From JAAOIF01 sp965206195 (GTDB taxonomy: Bacteria > Pseudomonadota > Gammaproteobacteria > PS1 > Pseudothioglobaceae): a stretch of 64,000 nucleotides of DNA. This document shows, one piece after another, positions 54,806-64,000 of the stretch (position 1 is the stretch's first letter; each line of letters opens with the position of its first letter). Under the pieces are notes generated by a model, which was given only the letters and a program-made list of their open reading frames with translations, was not told where the DNA came from and did no database searches. The position numbers and the translations under genes were made by a program. Location: assembly GCA_965206195.1 (NCBI GenBank), contig CBDBIZ010000011.1, positions 744,001 through 808,000 of the forward strand, read 5' to 3'.

Positions 54806-55012
54806 ATGTTCGATAATCCTACTATTCATAGTAAAAGGTTAGTCGAAGCAGGTTTAGCATTAATTGCTTTGGTGATTGTATTGCAAGTAATTTTTGGTGG
54901 TAGCGTTTCATTTGTTGGCGGCGACGTGGTTGACACCATTACTACAATTGTTGGAGGTCTTGGTGCACAAAGTTTAGTCGGCTCAGCCACAATTATAGAA
55001 TATATCATTTAA
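54806..55012 (+). CDS. Small two-helix membrane protein
   Basis: A 68-residue protein: a short polar N-terminus, a first membrane helix (VEAGLALIALVIVLQVIFGG), a glycine/valine-rich middle and a second hydrophobic segment ending YII. I do not recognise a family. It is followed directly by a terminator, which supports it as a short independent transcript or operon end. Confidence 0.6.
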   Translation: MFDNPTIHSKRLVEAGLALIALVIVLQVIFGGSVSFVGGDVVDTITTIVGGLGAQSLVGSATIIEYII

Positions 55013-55038
55013 AAAGTCCGTCTTTCGACGGGCTTTTT
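55013..55038 (+). terminator. Terminator after the small membrane protein gene
   Basis: AAGTCCGTC and GACGGGCTT pair around TTTC, one G-T pair included, followed by TTTTTT. It begins directly at the stop codon of the 68-residue gene. Confidence 0.85.
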
Positions 55039-55113
55039 TGGCTTTAATAGTTTAAGCAACTGTCTCGCCCTAACCTAGGACCACTGGCAATTAATACAGT
55101 GGTGTCAAGTTGG

Positions 55114-55929
55114 TTAGATACCTCGTAACAACTCGTTAATTCCAACTTTAGAGCGCGTTTTGGCATCGACTTGCTTGACAATCACCGCACAATAAAGTGA
55201 ATACGCGCCGTCTTTGGATGGCAAGTTGCCAGAAACTACAACTGAGCCTGCAGGAATACGTCCGTAAGTAATTTCACCAGTTTCACGATTAAAAATTTTG
55301 GTGGATTGTCCGATGTAAACCCCCATTGAAATTACCGCGTCTTGCTCAACAACCACCCCTTCTACCACTTCTGAACGTGCACCGATAAAGCAGTTATCTT
55401 CAATAATTGTAGGCGCAGCTTGAAGCGGCTCTAGCACACCACCGATACCTACGCCACCTGAAAGGTGGACATTTTTACCAATTTGTGCGCAAGAACCAAC
55501 CGTTGCCCAGGTATCAACCATTGTGCCTGAATCCACATACGCACCAATATTGACGTAACTCGGCATCAGTACAGTATCTTTGGCAATGAACGAGCCACGG
55601 CGCGCGCTGGCTGGGGGAACAATGCGCACGCCTGCTGCATTGAGTTCATTAGCACTCATATTAGCAAATTTTGAGGGAACTTTGTCATAATACTGAGTAA
55701 AACCGCCTTGCATAGGTGTGTTGTTTTCTAATCTGAAAGACAACAGCACTGCCTTTTTTAGCCATTCATTAACGCTCCAATCGCCAACACCTTGCTGCTC
55801 GGCAACACGTGCTTGACCTGAGTCTAGTAGATGGATAGCCTCAGCAACGGCTTGTTTGAGCTCTGGCGTGGCTGTTTGCGGGGTGAGGTTGGCGCGTGCT
55901 TCAAAAGCTTGTTCGATAATGTCTTGCAT
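55114..55929 (-). CDS. dapD: 2,3,4,5-tetrahydropyridine-2,6-dicarboxylate N-succinyltransferase
   Basis: Succinyl-branch step of lysine/diaminopimelate synthesis. The 271-residue protein has an N-terminal helical domain (IIEQAFEARANL), then hexapeptide-repeat beta-helix turns (YVNIGAYVDSGTMVDTWATV, GIGGVLEPLQ) and a C-terminal strand region. It is a single-gene unit on the reverse strand. Confidence 0.96.
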   Translation of the reverse strand: MQDIIEQAFEARANLTPQTATPELKQAVAEAIHLLDSGQARVAEQQGVGDWSVNEWLKKAVLLSFRLENNTPMQGGFTQYYDKVPSKFANMSANELNAAGVRIVPPASARRGSFIAKDTVLMPSYVNIGAYVDSGTMVDTWATVGSCAQIGKNVHLSGGVGIGGVLEPLQAAPTIIEDNCFIGARSEVVEGVVVEQDAVISMGVYIGQSTKIFNRETGEITYGRIPAGSVVVSGNLPSKDGAYSLYCAVIVKQVDAKTRSKVGINELLRGI

Positions 55930-55994
55930 GGTTGTGTTGTTTAAGAAAATGCAACATTATATCACAGACATTTTTTTAAGCACTTGTAGAGCGC

Positions 55995-56072
55995 TGCATT
56001 AATCTGGTGCGATTTAGCGAATGCAAAAATAACGTATTTTATGTGTTTTATAGGTTGCATTGGATTAATGCA
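55995..56072. repeat. MITE-like repeat, copy B, with perfect terminal inverted repeats
   Basis: TGCATTAATC (55995-56004) and GATTAATGCA (56063-56072) are exact reverse complements bounding a 78-bp AT-rich element without coding capacity, related to 48626-48704. It lies between dapD and znuC. Confidence 0.75.
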
Positions 56073-56086
56073 AGGGCTTAAGTTTG

Positions 56087-56806
56087 CTAATCGTCGTGAC
56101 AATGATTATGGTGGTGCTCGTAAGTTGCCATCAACTCGTCCATTTGGTCGGCAAATAAGTCATTAAATTGTGAATCTTGTAAGATAGATTCTGGCCGTCC
56201 CATACAGCAAATATGGTGATACAAGCAAAGTACTTGGGTGGATTCTTTCATTACCCGGTGTAAATCATGCGATACCATTAGCACTGCGCAACCCTGCTGC
56301 TTATGAATATCTTGGATGAGTTTGTAAAGGTGCATTTGCCCATTTACATCTAGGTTTTGTGCGGGTTCATCTAAAATTAAAACATTGGGCTTTTTGAGCA
56401 GTGCCCTGGCTAGCAGTATGCGTTGCATTTCACCGCCAGATAAATTTTTTAATGAGTGTTGTAGCAGTGGTTGAATGCCAGTTAGGGCGATGGTAGCAGT
56501 TAAAAATTGAGCATTAATTTTTTGGTTGAGTGTTAAAAAATCCAATACCGAAATCGGAATAAATTGATTAATTGTGAATTTTTGCGGTGTATAGCCTAGT
56601 CGAATATTTTTGGATTTTTTAACCATACCATCATCAGGCTTCATTAACCCTAGTAGAATTTTAATCAGCGAGCTTTTCCCTGCCCCATTAGGGCCAATCA
56701 GAGTGATAAACTCCCCTGCCTTTAACTCAAAACTAACATCATTTAATATCAGTTTTTTATGCCGGTTAAGGCTGATGTTGTTGGCACTAATAAGCGCTGC
56801 TGACAT
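56087..56806 (-). CDS. znuC: Zinc ABC transporter ATP-binding protein
   Basis: ATPase subunit of a ZnuABC-type zinc importer. The 239-residue protein has Walker A GPNGAGKSSL, the signature LSGGEMQRILLARAL, Walker B LILDEPAQNLD and a C-terminal His-rich tail (YEHHHNHCHDD) typical of ZnuC. The permease znuB and binding protein znuA are not adjacent here. It is divergent from polA. Confidence 0.85.
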   Translation of the reverse strand: MSAALISANNISLNRHKKLILNDVSFELKAGEFITLIGPNGAGKSSLIKILLGLMKPDDGMVKKSKNIRLGYTPQKFTINQFIPISVLDFLTLNQKINAQFLTATIALTGIQPLLQHSLKNLSGGEMQRILLARALLKKPNVLILDEPAQNLDVNGQMHLYKLIQDIHKQQGCAVLMVSHDLHRVMKESTQVLCLYHHICCMGRPESILQDSQFNDLFADQMDELMATYEHHHNHCHDD

Positions 56807-56885
56807 GGGCGTGATAAATGAGATAAATTAGTACCATTTTACAACTATCACTATTTTAGGTTTGCAAAATTGGTAAAATTTACCC

Positions 56886-59633
56886 ATGTCGCCTCAACTC
56901 ATTTTATTAGACGGTAGCGCTTTTTTGTTTCGGGCTTATTTTTCCACGCTTTCGAAAAATCTAACCAACCAGGATGGCTTTCCTACAGGGGCAATGTTTG
57001 GGGTAATTGGTGCGATTAAGCGTTTTCAAGTGCAATATCCCCAAGCGAAAATAATTGCGATTTTTGATGCCAAAGGCAAGAATTTTAGACATCAAATTTA
57101 TCCTGAGTATAAGGCGCATAGAAAACCAGCTGATGCAGAATTGGTGATGCAGATTGAGCCATTATATGAAATTGTCCGTGCTATGGGTTTGCCGTTTTTG
57201 TGTGCAGAAGAGGTAGAGGCTGATGATGTGATTGCGACTTTGACGCGTCGTGCAAATGCACAAAATATCAAAACTTTAATTGCCAGTAGTGATAAGGACT
57301 TGATGCAGTTGGTCGGTGATAATGTGGCACAAGTGGATATGCAAGGCACGCTTTACAACCGCGAAGCAGTGATTGAAAAGATGGGCGTTGCTCCTGAACA
57401 AATCTTAGACCTGCTAGCACTTACAGGTGATAGTGCAGATAACATTCCAGGGGTGCCAAGCGTAGGGCCTAAAACTGCGATTAAATGGCTACAAACTTAT
57501 CATAATATTCAAGGTATTAAGGAAAATGCAGACCAAATCAAAGGCAAAGTAGGCGAAAAATTACGTGATAGTTTTGACTTGTTGGCATTATCACACCAGT
57601 TGGTCGAGTTGAAATTTGATGTTGATATAGCAGATGATGTCCTTACTGCAAATGTACAACCACAGATTCAAGAGTTGACAGACTTGTATCAACAATACGG
57701 CTTTTCAATGTGGCTTAAACAATTAGGCGTAGTTGATATTGAGTCAGACAATAACGAACCACTTGAGCCAGATTTGCTTGAAGATAAAGACCCAGATAGG
57801 CAGCAAAATTGCGAGTCTTGGTTTGAGAGTTATACCCAGACTTTGGTTCTAGACCAAAGTGAATTTAAGCAACTTGTTAAGCGACTCAAAAATAGTCAAT
57901 CATTTGTGTTTGATTTAGAAACGACATCGCTTGATTATATGAATGCACAGATTGTTGGCTGGGTATTTTTAGTCGATTTTGACAGCTTTTATGTGCCTGT
58001 TGGGCATGATTATTTAGATGCGCCCAAGCAATTAGAGTTCGAATTTGTCCTGAGCAGTTTAAAGCCTATTTTGTTAGATCAGCGTATTGGCAAGGTTGGA
58101 CAAAACCTAAAATACGATAGCCATATTCTGGCAAATTACAAGGTTGTTTTAAACAATATTGTGGATGACACTATGGTTAAGTCCTACTGTTTAAATTCAG
58201 TAGCAACTCGGCATAATATGGATGATTTGGCTCAGCATTATCTAAATTATCAAACCATTAATTTTAGTGATGTAGCAGGCAAGGGCAAAAAGCAAATAAC
58301 CTTTAATCAGGTGGCCCTAGATGAGGCTTTCCCTTATGCTTGTGAGGATGTTATTGTTACTGATAAGCTCAATCAAGTGTTGGAAGTTGAGCTGACGCAA
58401 TATCCAAAACTGGAAAAACTCTATCAAACCTTAGAAGTGCCTTTAATTCAAACCTTAGTAAAAATGGAACGGAATGGCGTGGCATTGAATGTGGATTCAC
58501 TCTATCAGCAGCAATCAAACGTTAGCACGCAAATGAAAACCATCGAGTCTGAGGCATTTGAAATGGTGGGTGATGATTTTAACTTAGAATCGCCAAAACA
58601 AATTCAACAAATTTTATTTAGCGAAGAAGGTTTAGGTTTAGAAGCAAAAAAGAAAACCCCGAAAGGCGTGGCATCAACTAATGAAGAGGCTTTAAAGCTC
58701 TTGGATCATCCGTTGGTAGATTTAATTTTAAGGTATCGCACGCTTACCAAGCTCAACTCAACTTATCTTCAAGCTTTGCCTAAGCAAATTGAGCTTAAAA
58801 CTGGGCGACTGCACACCTCGTATCATCAAGCAGTAACAGCAACAGGACGCTTATCATCATCTAACCCAAATCTACAAAACATCCCTATTCGCTCAGACCA
58901 AGGCGCGCGCATTAGAGGGGCTTTTGTGGCTGGCAAAGGCAATGTAATTATTGCTGCGGATTATTCACAAATTGAGCTTAGAATCATGGCGCAACTTTCC
59001 CAAGATAAAAACTTGTTAGAGGCTTTTAATCGTGACAAAGATGTGCATAGTGCCACTGCTTCGATGATGTTTAACGTGCCTATTGATCAAGTGAGTAAAA
59101 ATAATAGGCGCAATGCCAAAGCCATTAACTTTGGGCTTATTTACGGCATGAGTGCTTTTGGTTTGGCAAAACAAATTGGTGTTTCACGTACTGAGGCAAA
59201 GCAATACATTGATGCCTATTTCGACAATTATCCAGGCGTTTTAAACTACATGGATAACATGAAACGCATAGCTAAAGCACAGGGTTATGTTGAAACGCTA
59301 ATGGGTAGGCGTTTATACCTACCACAAATTAACGCCAAAAACAAAATGTTGCAACAGCATGCTTTGCGTACTGCCATTAATGCGCCGATGCAAGGTTCTT
59401 CAGCCGATATCATCAAACAAGCCATGCTTGGCGTTGATGCGTGGATTGGAGCAAACAACCCTGATATTAAAATGATTATGCAAGTCCATGATGAGTTGGT
59501 GTTTGAAGTCAAAGCAGACAAGGTGGCGGAATTTTCTAATAAAATACAATCACTGATGTCAGATGCTTACTCACTAGATATTCCATTGGTAGTTGATGTG
59601 GGGATGGGCAGTTCTTGGCAACAGGCACACTAG
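56886..59633 (+). CDS. polA: DNA polymerase I
   Basis: The 915-residue protein contains the 5'-3' exonuclease (LLDGSAFLFRAYF; GDSADNIPGVPSVGPKTA), a 3'-5' proofreading domain with the intact FDLETTSLD acidic motif near residue 344, and the polymerase with motif A AADYSQIELRIMA, the O-helix RRNAKAINFGLIYGMSAFGLA and motif C MQVHDELVFEV. All three activities appear intact. It ends before an 870-base region of gene relics. Confidence 0.97.
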   Translation: MSPQLILLDGSAFLFRAYFSTLSKNLTNQDGFPTGAMFGVIGAIKRFQVQYPQAKIIAIFDAKGKNFRHQIYPEYKAHRKPADAELVMQIEPLYEIVRAMGLPFLCAEEVEADDVIATLTRRANAQNIKTLIASSDKDLMQLVGDNVAQVDMQGTLYNREAVIEKMGVAPEQILDLLALTGDSADNIPGVPSVGPKTAIKWLQTYHNIQGIKENADQIKGKVGEKLRDSFDLLALSHQLVELKFDVDIADDVLTANVQPQIQELTDLYQQYGFSMWLKQLGVVDIESDNNEPLEPDLLEDKDPDRQQNCESWFESYTQTLVLDQSEFKQLVKRLKNSQSFVFDLETTSLDYMNAQIVGWVFLVDFDSFYVPVGHDYLDAPKQLEFEFVLSSLKPILLDQRIGKVGQNLKYDSHILANYKVVLNNIVDDTMVKSYCLNSVATRHNMDDLAQHYLNYQTINFSDVAGKGKKQITFNQVALDEAFPYACEDVIVTDKLNQVLEVELTQYPKLEKLYQTLEVPLIQTLVKMERNGVALNVDSLYQQQSNVSTQMKTIESEAFEMVGDDFNLESPKQIQQILFSEEGLGLEAKKKTPKGVASTNEEALKLLDHPLVDLILRYRTLTKLNSTYLQALPKQIELKTGRLHTSYHQAVTATGRLSSSNPNLQNIPIRSDQGARIRGAFVAGKGNVIIAADYSQIELRIMAQLSQDKNLLEAFNRDKDVHSATASMMFNVPIDQVSKNNRRNAKAINFGLIYGMSAFGLAKQIGVSRTEAKQYIDAYFDNYPGVLNYMDNMKRIAKAQGYVETLMGRRLYLPQINAKNKMLQQHALRTAINAPMQGSSADIIKQAMLGVDAWIGANNPDIKMIMQVHDELVFEVKADKVAEFSNKIQSLMSDAYSLDIPLVVDVGMGSSWQQAH

Positions 59634-59921
59634 GGCTAGCTTTTTTTGCCTTAAACTGCGTTGGACTCACCACTTAGTCATTTAATATTATCTAAACCCT
59701 TTTACCTGTTTTGTCGTTTGCCCGCCTGATGAAGTAACGATTTTAATAACCAGGATTGGGCATTGCAAGAATGTTTATAAGTGAATAATACATAAAAAGT
59801 AAAAAATGAAAAAATTTAATAAAAATTATTTTATTAAAAAGGTTGTATCAAAAAAAGATGAGCCAAAATGAGCTTGATGATTGGATAATTTAAAAAATTT
59901 TAACAAGTAAGGAGCAAATAA

Positions 59922-60113
59922 TACTATACAGAACAAGGGCATGATAAACATTGGAACAAGATAAGAGGTTCATTTAATGGGGTTGATGATAATCCAATTG
60001 TGCTATTTTTAAGAAAAATCCAACAGCTAAATTCTGTATTTTTAAACGTAAAGACTATACCATCGTATCAAGACACAAAAAAAATTTTTAAAAAGACAAT
60101 TATAAACCCATAA
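59922..60113 (+). pseudogene. Relic reading frame after polA, family unknown
   Basis: Sixty-three open codons without a start include HWNKIRGSFNGVDDNPIVLF and LRKIQQLNSVFLN. An AAGGAG ribosome site lies eight bases before the frame opens. It looks like a fragment of a larger lost gene, perhaps part of the restriction locus that left the McrC relic next door. The stretch 59634-59921 holds no recognised feature. Confidence 0.35.
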
Positions 60114-60225
60114 ACAACTTAATCAGCCGCCGCATAAACAACACTTAGCTTGTTTTGGCGATAAAAAGTTTTTATGATGAAGTCAGGTATTGTGACTTAT
60201 AAAGGCAGCATTAAAAAATGACAAT

Positions 60226-60494
60226 TTAGTGCGTATTTTGGATACTAAATGAAAGCTGATTGATGAGGGGCAATCAACCCCTAAATACAAAGCAGACAAC
60301 AGGCATAAAATTAAACAAAGTGATATGTATCAATTAGTTGTGTATGGCAAAAAATACGAAGTGCAAAAGTTGTTTTAATTTATCCACCATGGGAAAACTT
60401 TGAACAACAATTTGATTTCCGATTAGATGATGATTTAACATTATGTGTCATACCCTTTGGTTTGGATAATGAAGTTAAAATGACGCTTTGCTAA
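60226..60494 (+). pseudogene. Decayed McrC-type restriction protein, C-terminal part
   Basis: The reading LVRILDTK, stop, KLIDEG...IKQSDMYQLVVYGKKY, then after a frameshift VLIYPPWENFEQQFDF and a C-terminus ending MTLC, matches the nuclease-domain and C-terminal pattern of McrC (ILDTKWK; SDMYQ; YGKKY; VLIYP). The stop is a TGA at 60249-60251, exactly where the family has Trp. A single-base frameshift lies near 60372. McrC is the nuclease subunit of the McrBC restriction system; McrB was not found. Confidence 0.7.
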
Positions 60495-60509
60495 GTGTGT
60501 AAAAACATA

Positions 60510-62216
60510 ATGAAACAACAATTACAACAATTATTAAAACAAACCCTAACTTCATTGGTGAAAAATGATGTGCTTGAGAGTGTGCCAGACAACATTCGCA
60601 TTGACCATTCAAAGGATAAAACCCAAGGGGACTTTGCTTCAAATATTGCCATGATATTGTCTAAGCAGGCAAGGTGCACGCCGCACGCGTTGGCGGAGCA
60701 AATTGTTGCTAATTTTCCAGATTCTACCGAGGTAGAAAAAATTGAGATTGCCGGCCCTGGCTTTATTAACTTTTTTATGTCACAAAGTTCGAATGTTTTG
60801 GTGGTCAATCATATTATTGAGCAAGGCGCTGGTTATGGCTTGTCAAATGTGGGTGCGGGGCAACGAGTTTTATTGGAGTTTGTGTCCGCTAATCCAACAG
60901 GCCCACTCCACGTTGGGCATGGGCGCGGGGCAGCGTACGGTGCAACGGTGGCAAATCTGTTGCGTATGCTTAGGTTTGAAGTGGACAATGAATACTATGT
61001 AAACGATGCGGGGCGACAGATGGATATTTTGACAACCTCGGTTTATTTGCGTTATGTTGAGACGGATAAGTTTCCAGATAACGGCTATAGAGGCGATTAT
61101 ATTTTTGACATTGCTAAAAAGTTTAACAACATTGAAAAACTCAATATTTTTAAAGGTGTTGGTAAAGATGAGAAAGACGGTGGCGACAAAGAGCGACAAA
61201 TCGATGATTTAATTAAAAATTGTAAGCACGCATTGGGCGATGACTACAAAACTATTTTTGATTTGGCGATTAACAGTATATTGAGCGATATTAAAACTGA
61301 TTTGAGTGAGTTTGGTGTGGATTATAATCAATGGTTTTCTGAGCAGTCACTGGTGGATAACGGCTTATCAAAATCAGCGGTTGAAGCATTGCAAACATCA
61401 GGTCACATTGTTGAGAAAGACGGTGCATTGTGGTTTAAAACCACCGATTTTGGTGATGACCTAGACCGTGTGGTGGTGCGCGACAATGGCGTGCATACGT
61501 ATTTTGCCTCGGATATTGCTTATCACCGAGAAAAGTTTGAACGCGGTTATGACAAAATTATCAATATTTGGGGTGCAGACCATCACGGCTATATTGCGCG
61601 AGTCAAGGCGTCCATTGAAGCGTTAGGGTATGATGCAAACAAGCTAGAAGTGCTACTGGTGCAATTTGCCAACCTGTATCGTGGCGGTGAAAAAATGCCG
61701 ATGTCCACCCGCAGTGGCTCGTTCGTTACTCTTAAAGAATTGCGTAAAGAAGTCGGCAATGATGCGGCACGTTTTTTCTATGTGTTGAGAAAGTCCGAGC
61801 AACACATGGATTTTGATTTAGACTTAGCAAAGTCAAAAACCAACGAAAATCCAGTTTTTTATATTCAATATGCTCATGCACGGATTTGTTCAGTGTTTGA
61901 AAAAACCAGCGGTGATGTGCAAACAAAAGAGCTAGATTTATCATTATTAAATAATGCCGTAGAAACAACGCTGATTAAACAACTCAATCGTTATAAAGAT
62001 GTGTTGCAAGCCTCGGCACTAAACTATGAACCCCATGTGTTGGCACACTATTTACGCGAATTGGCAGGCGATTTTCACAGTTATTACAACAACAGCGAGT
62101 TTTTGGTAGAGGATGTTAAGTTACGAAATTCAAGGCTGCTGTTAATCAGAGCAGTTAAGCAAATTTTATCAAATGGACTCAAACTATTAGGTGTGTCCAG
62201 CCCTGAAAAAATGTGA
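60510..62216 (+). CDS. argS: Arginyl-tRNA synthetase
   Basis: Class I synthetase charging tRNA-Arg. The 568-residue protein has an N-terminal tRNA-binding extension, the HIGH-like motif HVGHGRGA with ANPTGPLHVG, KMPMSTRSGSFV (KMSKS region) and the DALR anticodon-binding C-terminus. I choose the ATG at 60510; a GTG at 60495 is in frame but has no better ribosome site. Four bases overlap the following helicase start. Confidence 0.95.
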   Translation: MKQQLQQLLKQTLTSLVKNDVLESVPDNIRIDHSKDKTQGDFASNIAMILSKQARCTPHALAEQIVANFPDSTEVEKIEIAGPGFINFFMSQSSNVLVVNHIIEQGAGYGLSNVGAGQRVLLEFVSANPTGPLHVGHGRGAAYGATVANLLRMLRFEVDNEYYVNDAGRQMDILTTSVYLRYVETDKFPDNGYRGDYIFDIAKKFNNIEKLNIFKGVGKDEKDGGDKERQIDDLIKNCKHALGDDYKTIFDLAINSILSDIKTDLSEFGVDYNQWFSEQSLVDNGLSKSAVEALQTSGHIVEKDGALWFKTTDFGDDLDRVVVRDNGVHTYFASDIAYHREKFERGYDKIINIWGADHHGYIARVKASIEALGYDANKLEVLLVQFANLYRGGEKMPMSTRSGSFVTLKELRKEVGNDAARFFYVLRKSEQHMDFDLDLAKSKTNENPVFYIQYAHARICSVFEKTSGDVQTKELDLSLLNNAVETTLIKQLNRYKDVLQASALNYEPHVLAHYLRELAGDFHSYYNNSEFLVEDVKLRNSRLLLIRAVKQILSNGLKLLGVSSPEKM

Positions 62217-64000
62217 GCGACCAAAAACAACGAGAAAAAGCCCTAGACATTACCCAGTCCTACATTGTACAAGCACCTGCGGGCTCAGGCAAAACAGAGC
62301 TATTGATGCAGCGCTATTTGAAGTTGTTATTAGTATGTGATCAGCCAGAAAATGTGATGGCCATGACGTTTACCAACAAGGCGGTAAATGAGTTGTCTGA
62401 ACGGGTTTTGTCTGCACTCAAGTCAACTCAAAATCCGCCGCCAGTGGAGGCACATAAACAGACCACTTACGGCCTTGCAAAGCAAGTGATGAAACGTTCA
62501 AATCAGCAAGATTGGCAACTTTTACAAAACCCCAAGCGTTTAAAAATTTCTACTATCGATGGTTTGTCGAGTTTGATTGTCAGCCGTTATCCAAGCGATT
62601 GTCAGCTGGTGCCATACCAAGTGATGGCAGAAAAGTGGGAGAGAGACAAGGCTTATAAACACGCCGCCATGCAAACGTTATTACTGATTGATGACAAGCA
62701 ACACGGCAAGGAGATTGCAGATTTATTGTTGTATTTAGACAATCATGTAGAGAGGTTTTATCGTTTAATCATGCAGATGTTAGCCAAGCGCGACCAATGG
62801 CTAACGCGCTTGTATCGTGATAATGTGTTAAATGCTGGTATTTTGCAGCACAGTGCTAGGCAGATTGTAGAACAACATTTGCAGCAGCTACAACAGCTTG
62901 CCAAACCTTATTTAGACACATCGTTTTTTGCGTTAATGTCATCCAGTACCGAGCAGACATACGCCCAAGTTGATGTTTTGCCCAGCATTCAAGCGACTGA
63001 TTTAGGTAAGTGGCAAGCGGTTCAATCTTTGTGCTTAACTAAAGACGGTTCTTGGCGCAAAAGTTTGAATAAAAACAATGGTTTCCACACACAGCTGAAG
63101 ACACAAAAAAACGCATTGATTGAGATAATACAAGGTTTATCTGAGTGTGAACCATTGCAAATTGCATTACAACAGTTAACGCAATTGCCTGATGTGGATT
63201 TTTCTCAGGCCCAAGTGGACATGCTAACAACTATTGCTGAGGTATTAAAGTTGTGTGTGGCACAGCTGAATGTTTATTTTGAGCAACAACAGGCACATGA
63301 TTTTATTCAGGTGGCACTGAATGCCAATCAAATATTAGACACGCAAACGCACGTAAGAGACATTGCTTTGTGTTTGGATTATCAGATCCAACATTTGCTG
63401 GTTGATGAGTTTCAAGACACATCGACTGCCCAATTTAATACCATTGAGCGATTGATTGACCATTGGCAGCTGGGCGATGGCAAAACGCTATTTTTGGTGG
63501 GAGATCCAATGCAATCGATTTACCGATTTAGAGAGTCTCAGGTAGGATTATTTTTGCGTGTTAAGGCAGCTGGCATTGCCAACATCAAACCCACTGCTTT
63601 AGTACTCAGCACCAATTTCCGTTCTTCACAAAGTATTGTTGCGGGCAATAACCAATTTTTCCAGCACATATTCCCCACCAATGAAGACATTTACCAAGGT
63701 GCAATCCCTTATGCACCTTCAAAGGCGGCATCAGCAGTTATTAACAATCAAGCCATTGCTTTCCACCCCTTTACTAACGGACAGCAACAGGCAGAGGCAC
63801 AATCGGTGCTTGAGATTGTGCAAACGGCATTGGCAAACAGCCCTAAAGATGAGATTGCCGTATTGGTGCGTAATCGCTCGCATTTAGCAGTGATTGCCCC
63901 GTTGCTAAAACAGCATAATATTACCTTTGAATCGCTCAAAACGACCCTGCTCAAAAACCATTTATTGGTGCGTGATTTATTGTCGCTGACCAAGGCTTTA
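62213..64000 (+). CDS. UvrD/AddA-like helicase-nuclease subunit, partial at window edge
   Basis: An open frame of 596 codons begins at GTG 62213 (GTGA overlap with argS) and runs off the window end. It has Walker A QAPAGSGKTELLMQRY, motif Ia MTFTNKAVNELSERV, TIDGLSS, the Walker B VDEFQDTS and VGDPMQSIYRFRES, and TNFRSSQSI. This is a superfamily 1A helicase of the AddA/RecB-like recombination group; the C-terminal nuclease part lies beyond the window. The spacing of the motifs is wide, as in AddA rather than UvrD. Confidence 0.88.
   Translation, partial: MSDQKQREKALDITQSYIVQAPAGSGKTELLMQRYLKLLLVCDQPENVMAMTFTNKAVNELSERVLSALKSTQNPPPVEAHKQTTYGLAKQVMKRSNQQDWQLLQNPKRLKISTIDGLSSLIVSRYPSDCQLVPYQVMAEKWERDKAYKHAAMQTLLLIDDKQHGKEIADLLLYLDNHVERFYRLIMQMLAKRDQWLTRLYRDNVLNAGILQHSARQIVEQHLQQLQQLAKPYLDTSFFALMSSSTEQTYAQVDVLPSIQATDLGKWQAVQSLCLTKDGSWRKSLNKNNGFHTQLKTQKNALIEIIQGLSECEPLQIALQQLTQLPDVDFSQAQVDMLTTIAEVLKLCVAQLNVYFEQQQAHDFIQVALNANQILDTQTHVRDIALCLDYQIQHLLVDEFQDTSTAQFNTIERLIDHWQLGDGKTLFLVGDPMQSIYRFRESQVGLFLRVKAAGIANIKPTALVLSTNFRSSQSIVAGNNQFFQHIFPTNEDIYQGAIPYAPSKAASAVINNQAIAFHPFTNGQQQAEAQSVLEIVQTALANSPKDEIAVLVRNRSHLAVIAPLLKQHNITFESLKTTLLKNHLLVRDLLSLTKAL

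Overview
The window looks like a chromosome segment of a low-GC gammaproteobacterium. The gene content is compatible with a sulfur-oxidising, CO2-fixing lineage of the SUP05/Thioglobus or bivalve-symbiont type. Three things suggest this: gammaproteobacterial housekeeping gene order (initiator tRNA-Met, then rimP-nusA-infB-rbfA-truB; yraN/rsmI; mnmG-rsmG), an aa3-type cytochrome oxidase cluster with its assembly factors, and a tkt-gap-pgk-pyk-fba (class II) cluster of the sort used for Calvin-cycle carbon flow. The taxonomic placement is an inference; no rRNA or RuBisCO gene is present to confirm it.

Layout. 0-9.3 kb: gltB, folA, maf and mfd. 9.5-16 kb: a reverse-strand cytochrome c oxidase operon (coxB, coxA, a 34-residue microprotein, ctaG, coxC, a DUF2909 protein, SURF1) divergent from heme A synthase ctaA. 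16-22.8 kb: a reverse mltB-ruvX-pyrB-ygfB run facing apbE-rarA-crcB, with gshB convergent. 22.8-28.7 kb: the tRNA-fMet/rimP/nusA/infB/rbfA/truB translation operon. 28.7-31.5 kb: an accessory two-gene unit (an unknown 220-residue protein plus a GmrSD-type DUF262/HNH nuclease fused to an AlbA_2-like domain) set tightly between truB and purD. 31.5-33.8 kb: purD, an amber-interrupted small gene, and rnhB.

33.8-38 kb is the main accessory island. It holds two successive modules. Each opens with a perfect 141-bp direct repeat (terminator hairpin plus strong promoter), continues with one or two small forward genes, and ends with a convergent, 5'-shortened TraG-like membrane protein of the integrative-conjugative-element type. 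A decayed IS1595-family transposase sits at the right edge. One TraG-like gene is cut short at its 3' end by a 16-bp tandem duplication that looks reversible.

38-48.5 kb: dolP-like, yraN, rsmI, a thioredoxin-like ferredoxin, coaE, tRNA-Met, then the central-carbon cluster with an inserted lipoprotein. 48.9-56.8 kb: mnmG, rsmG, an AsmA-like protein, tatD, rluC, ubiA, a small membrane protein, dapD and znuC, with two copies of a roughly 78-bp MITE-like repeat. 56.9-64 kb: polA, a decayed McrC-type restriction gene, argS, and the first 596 codons of an AddA/UvrD-like helicase that runs off the end.

Most of the window is dense core metabolism with many 1-20 bp gene overlaps. The unusual material lies at 28.7-31.5 kb, 32.8-33.2 kb, 33.8-38 kb and 59.9-60.5 kb.
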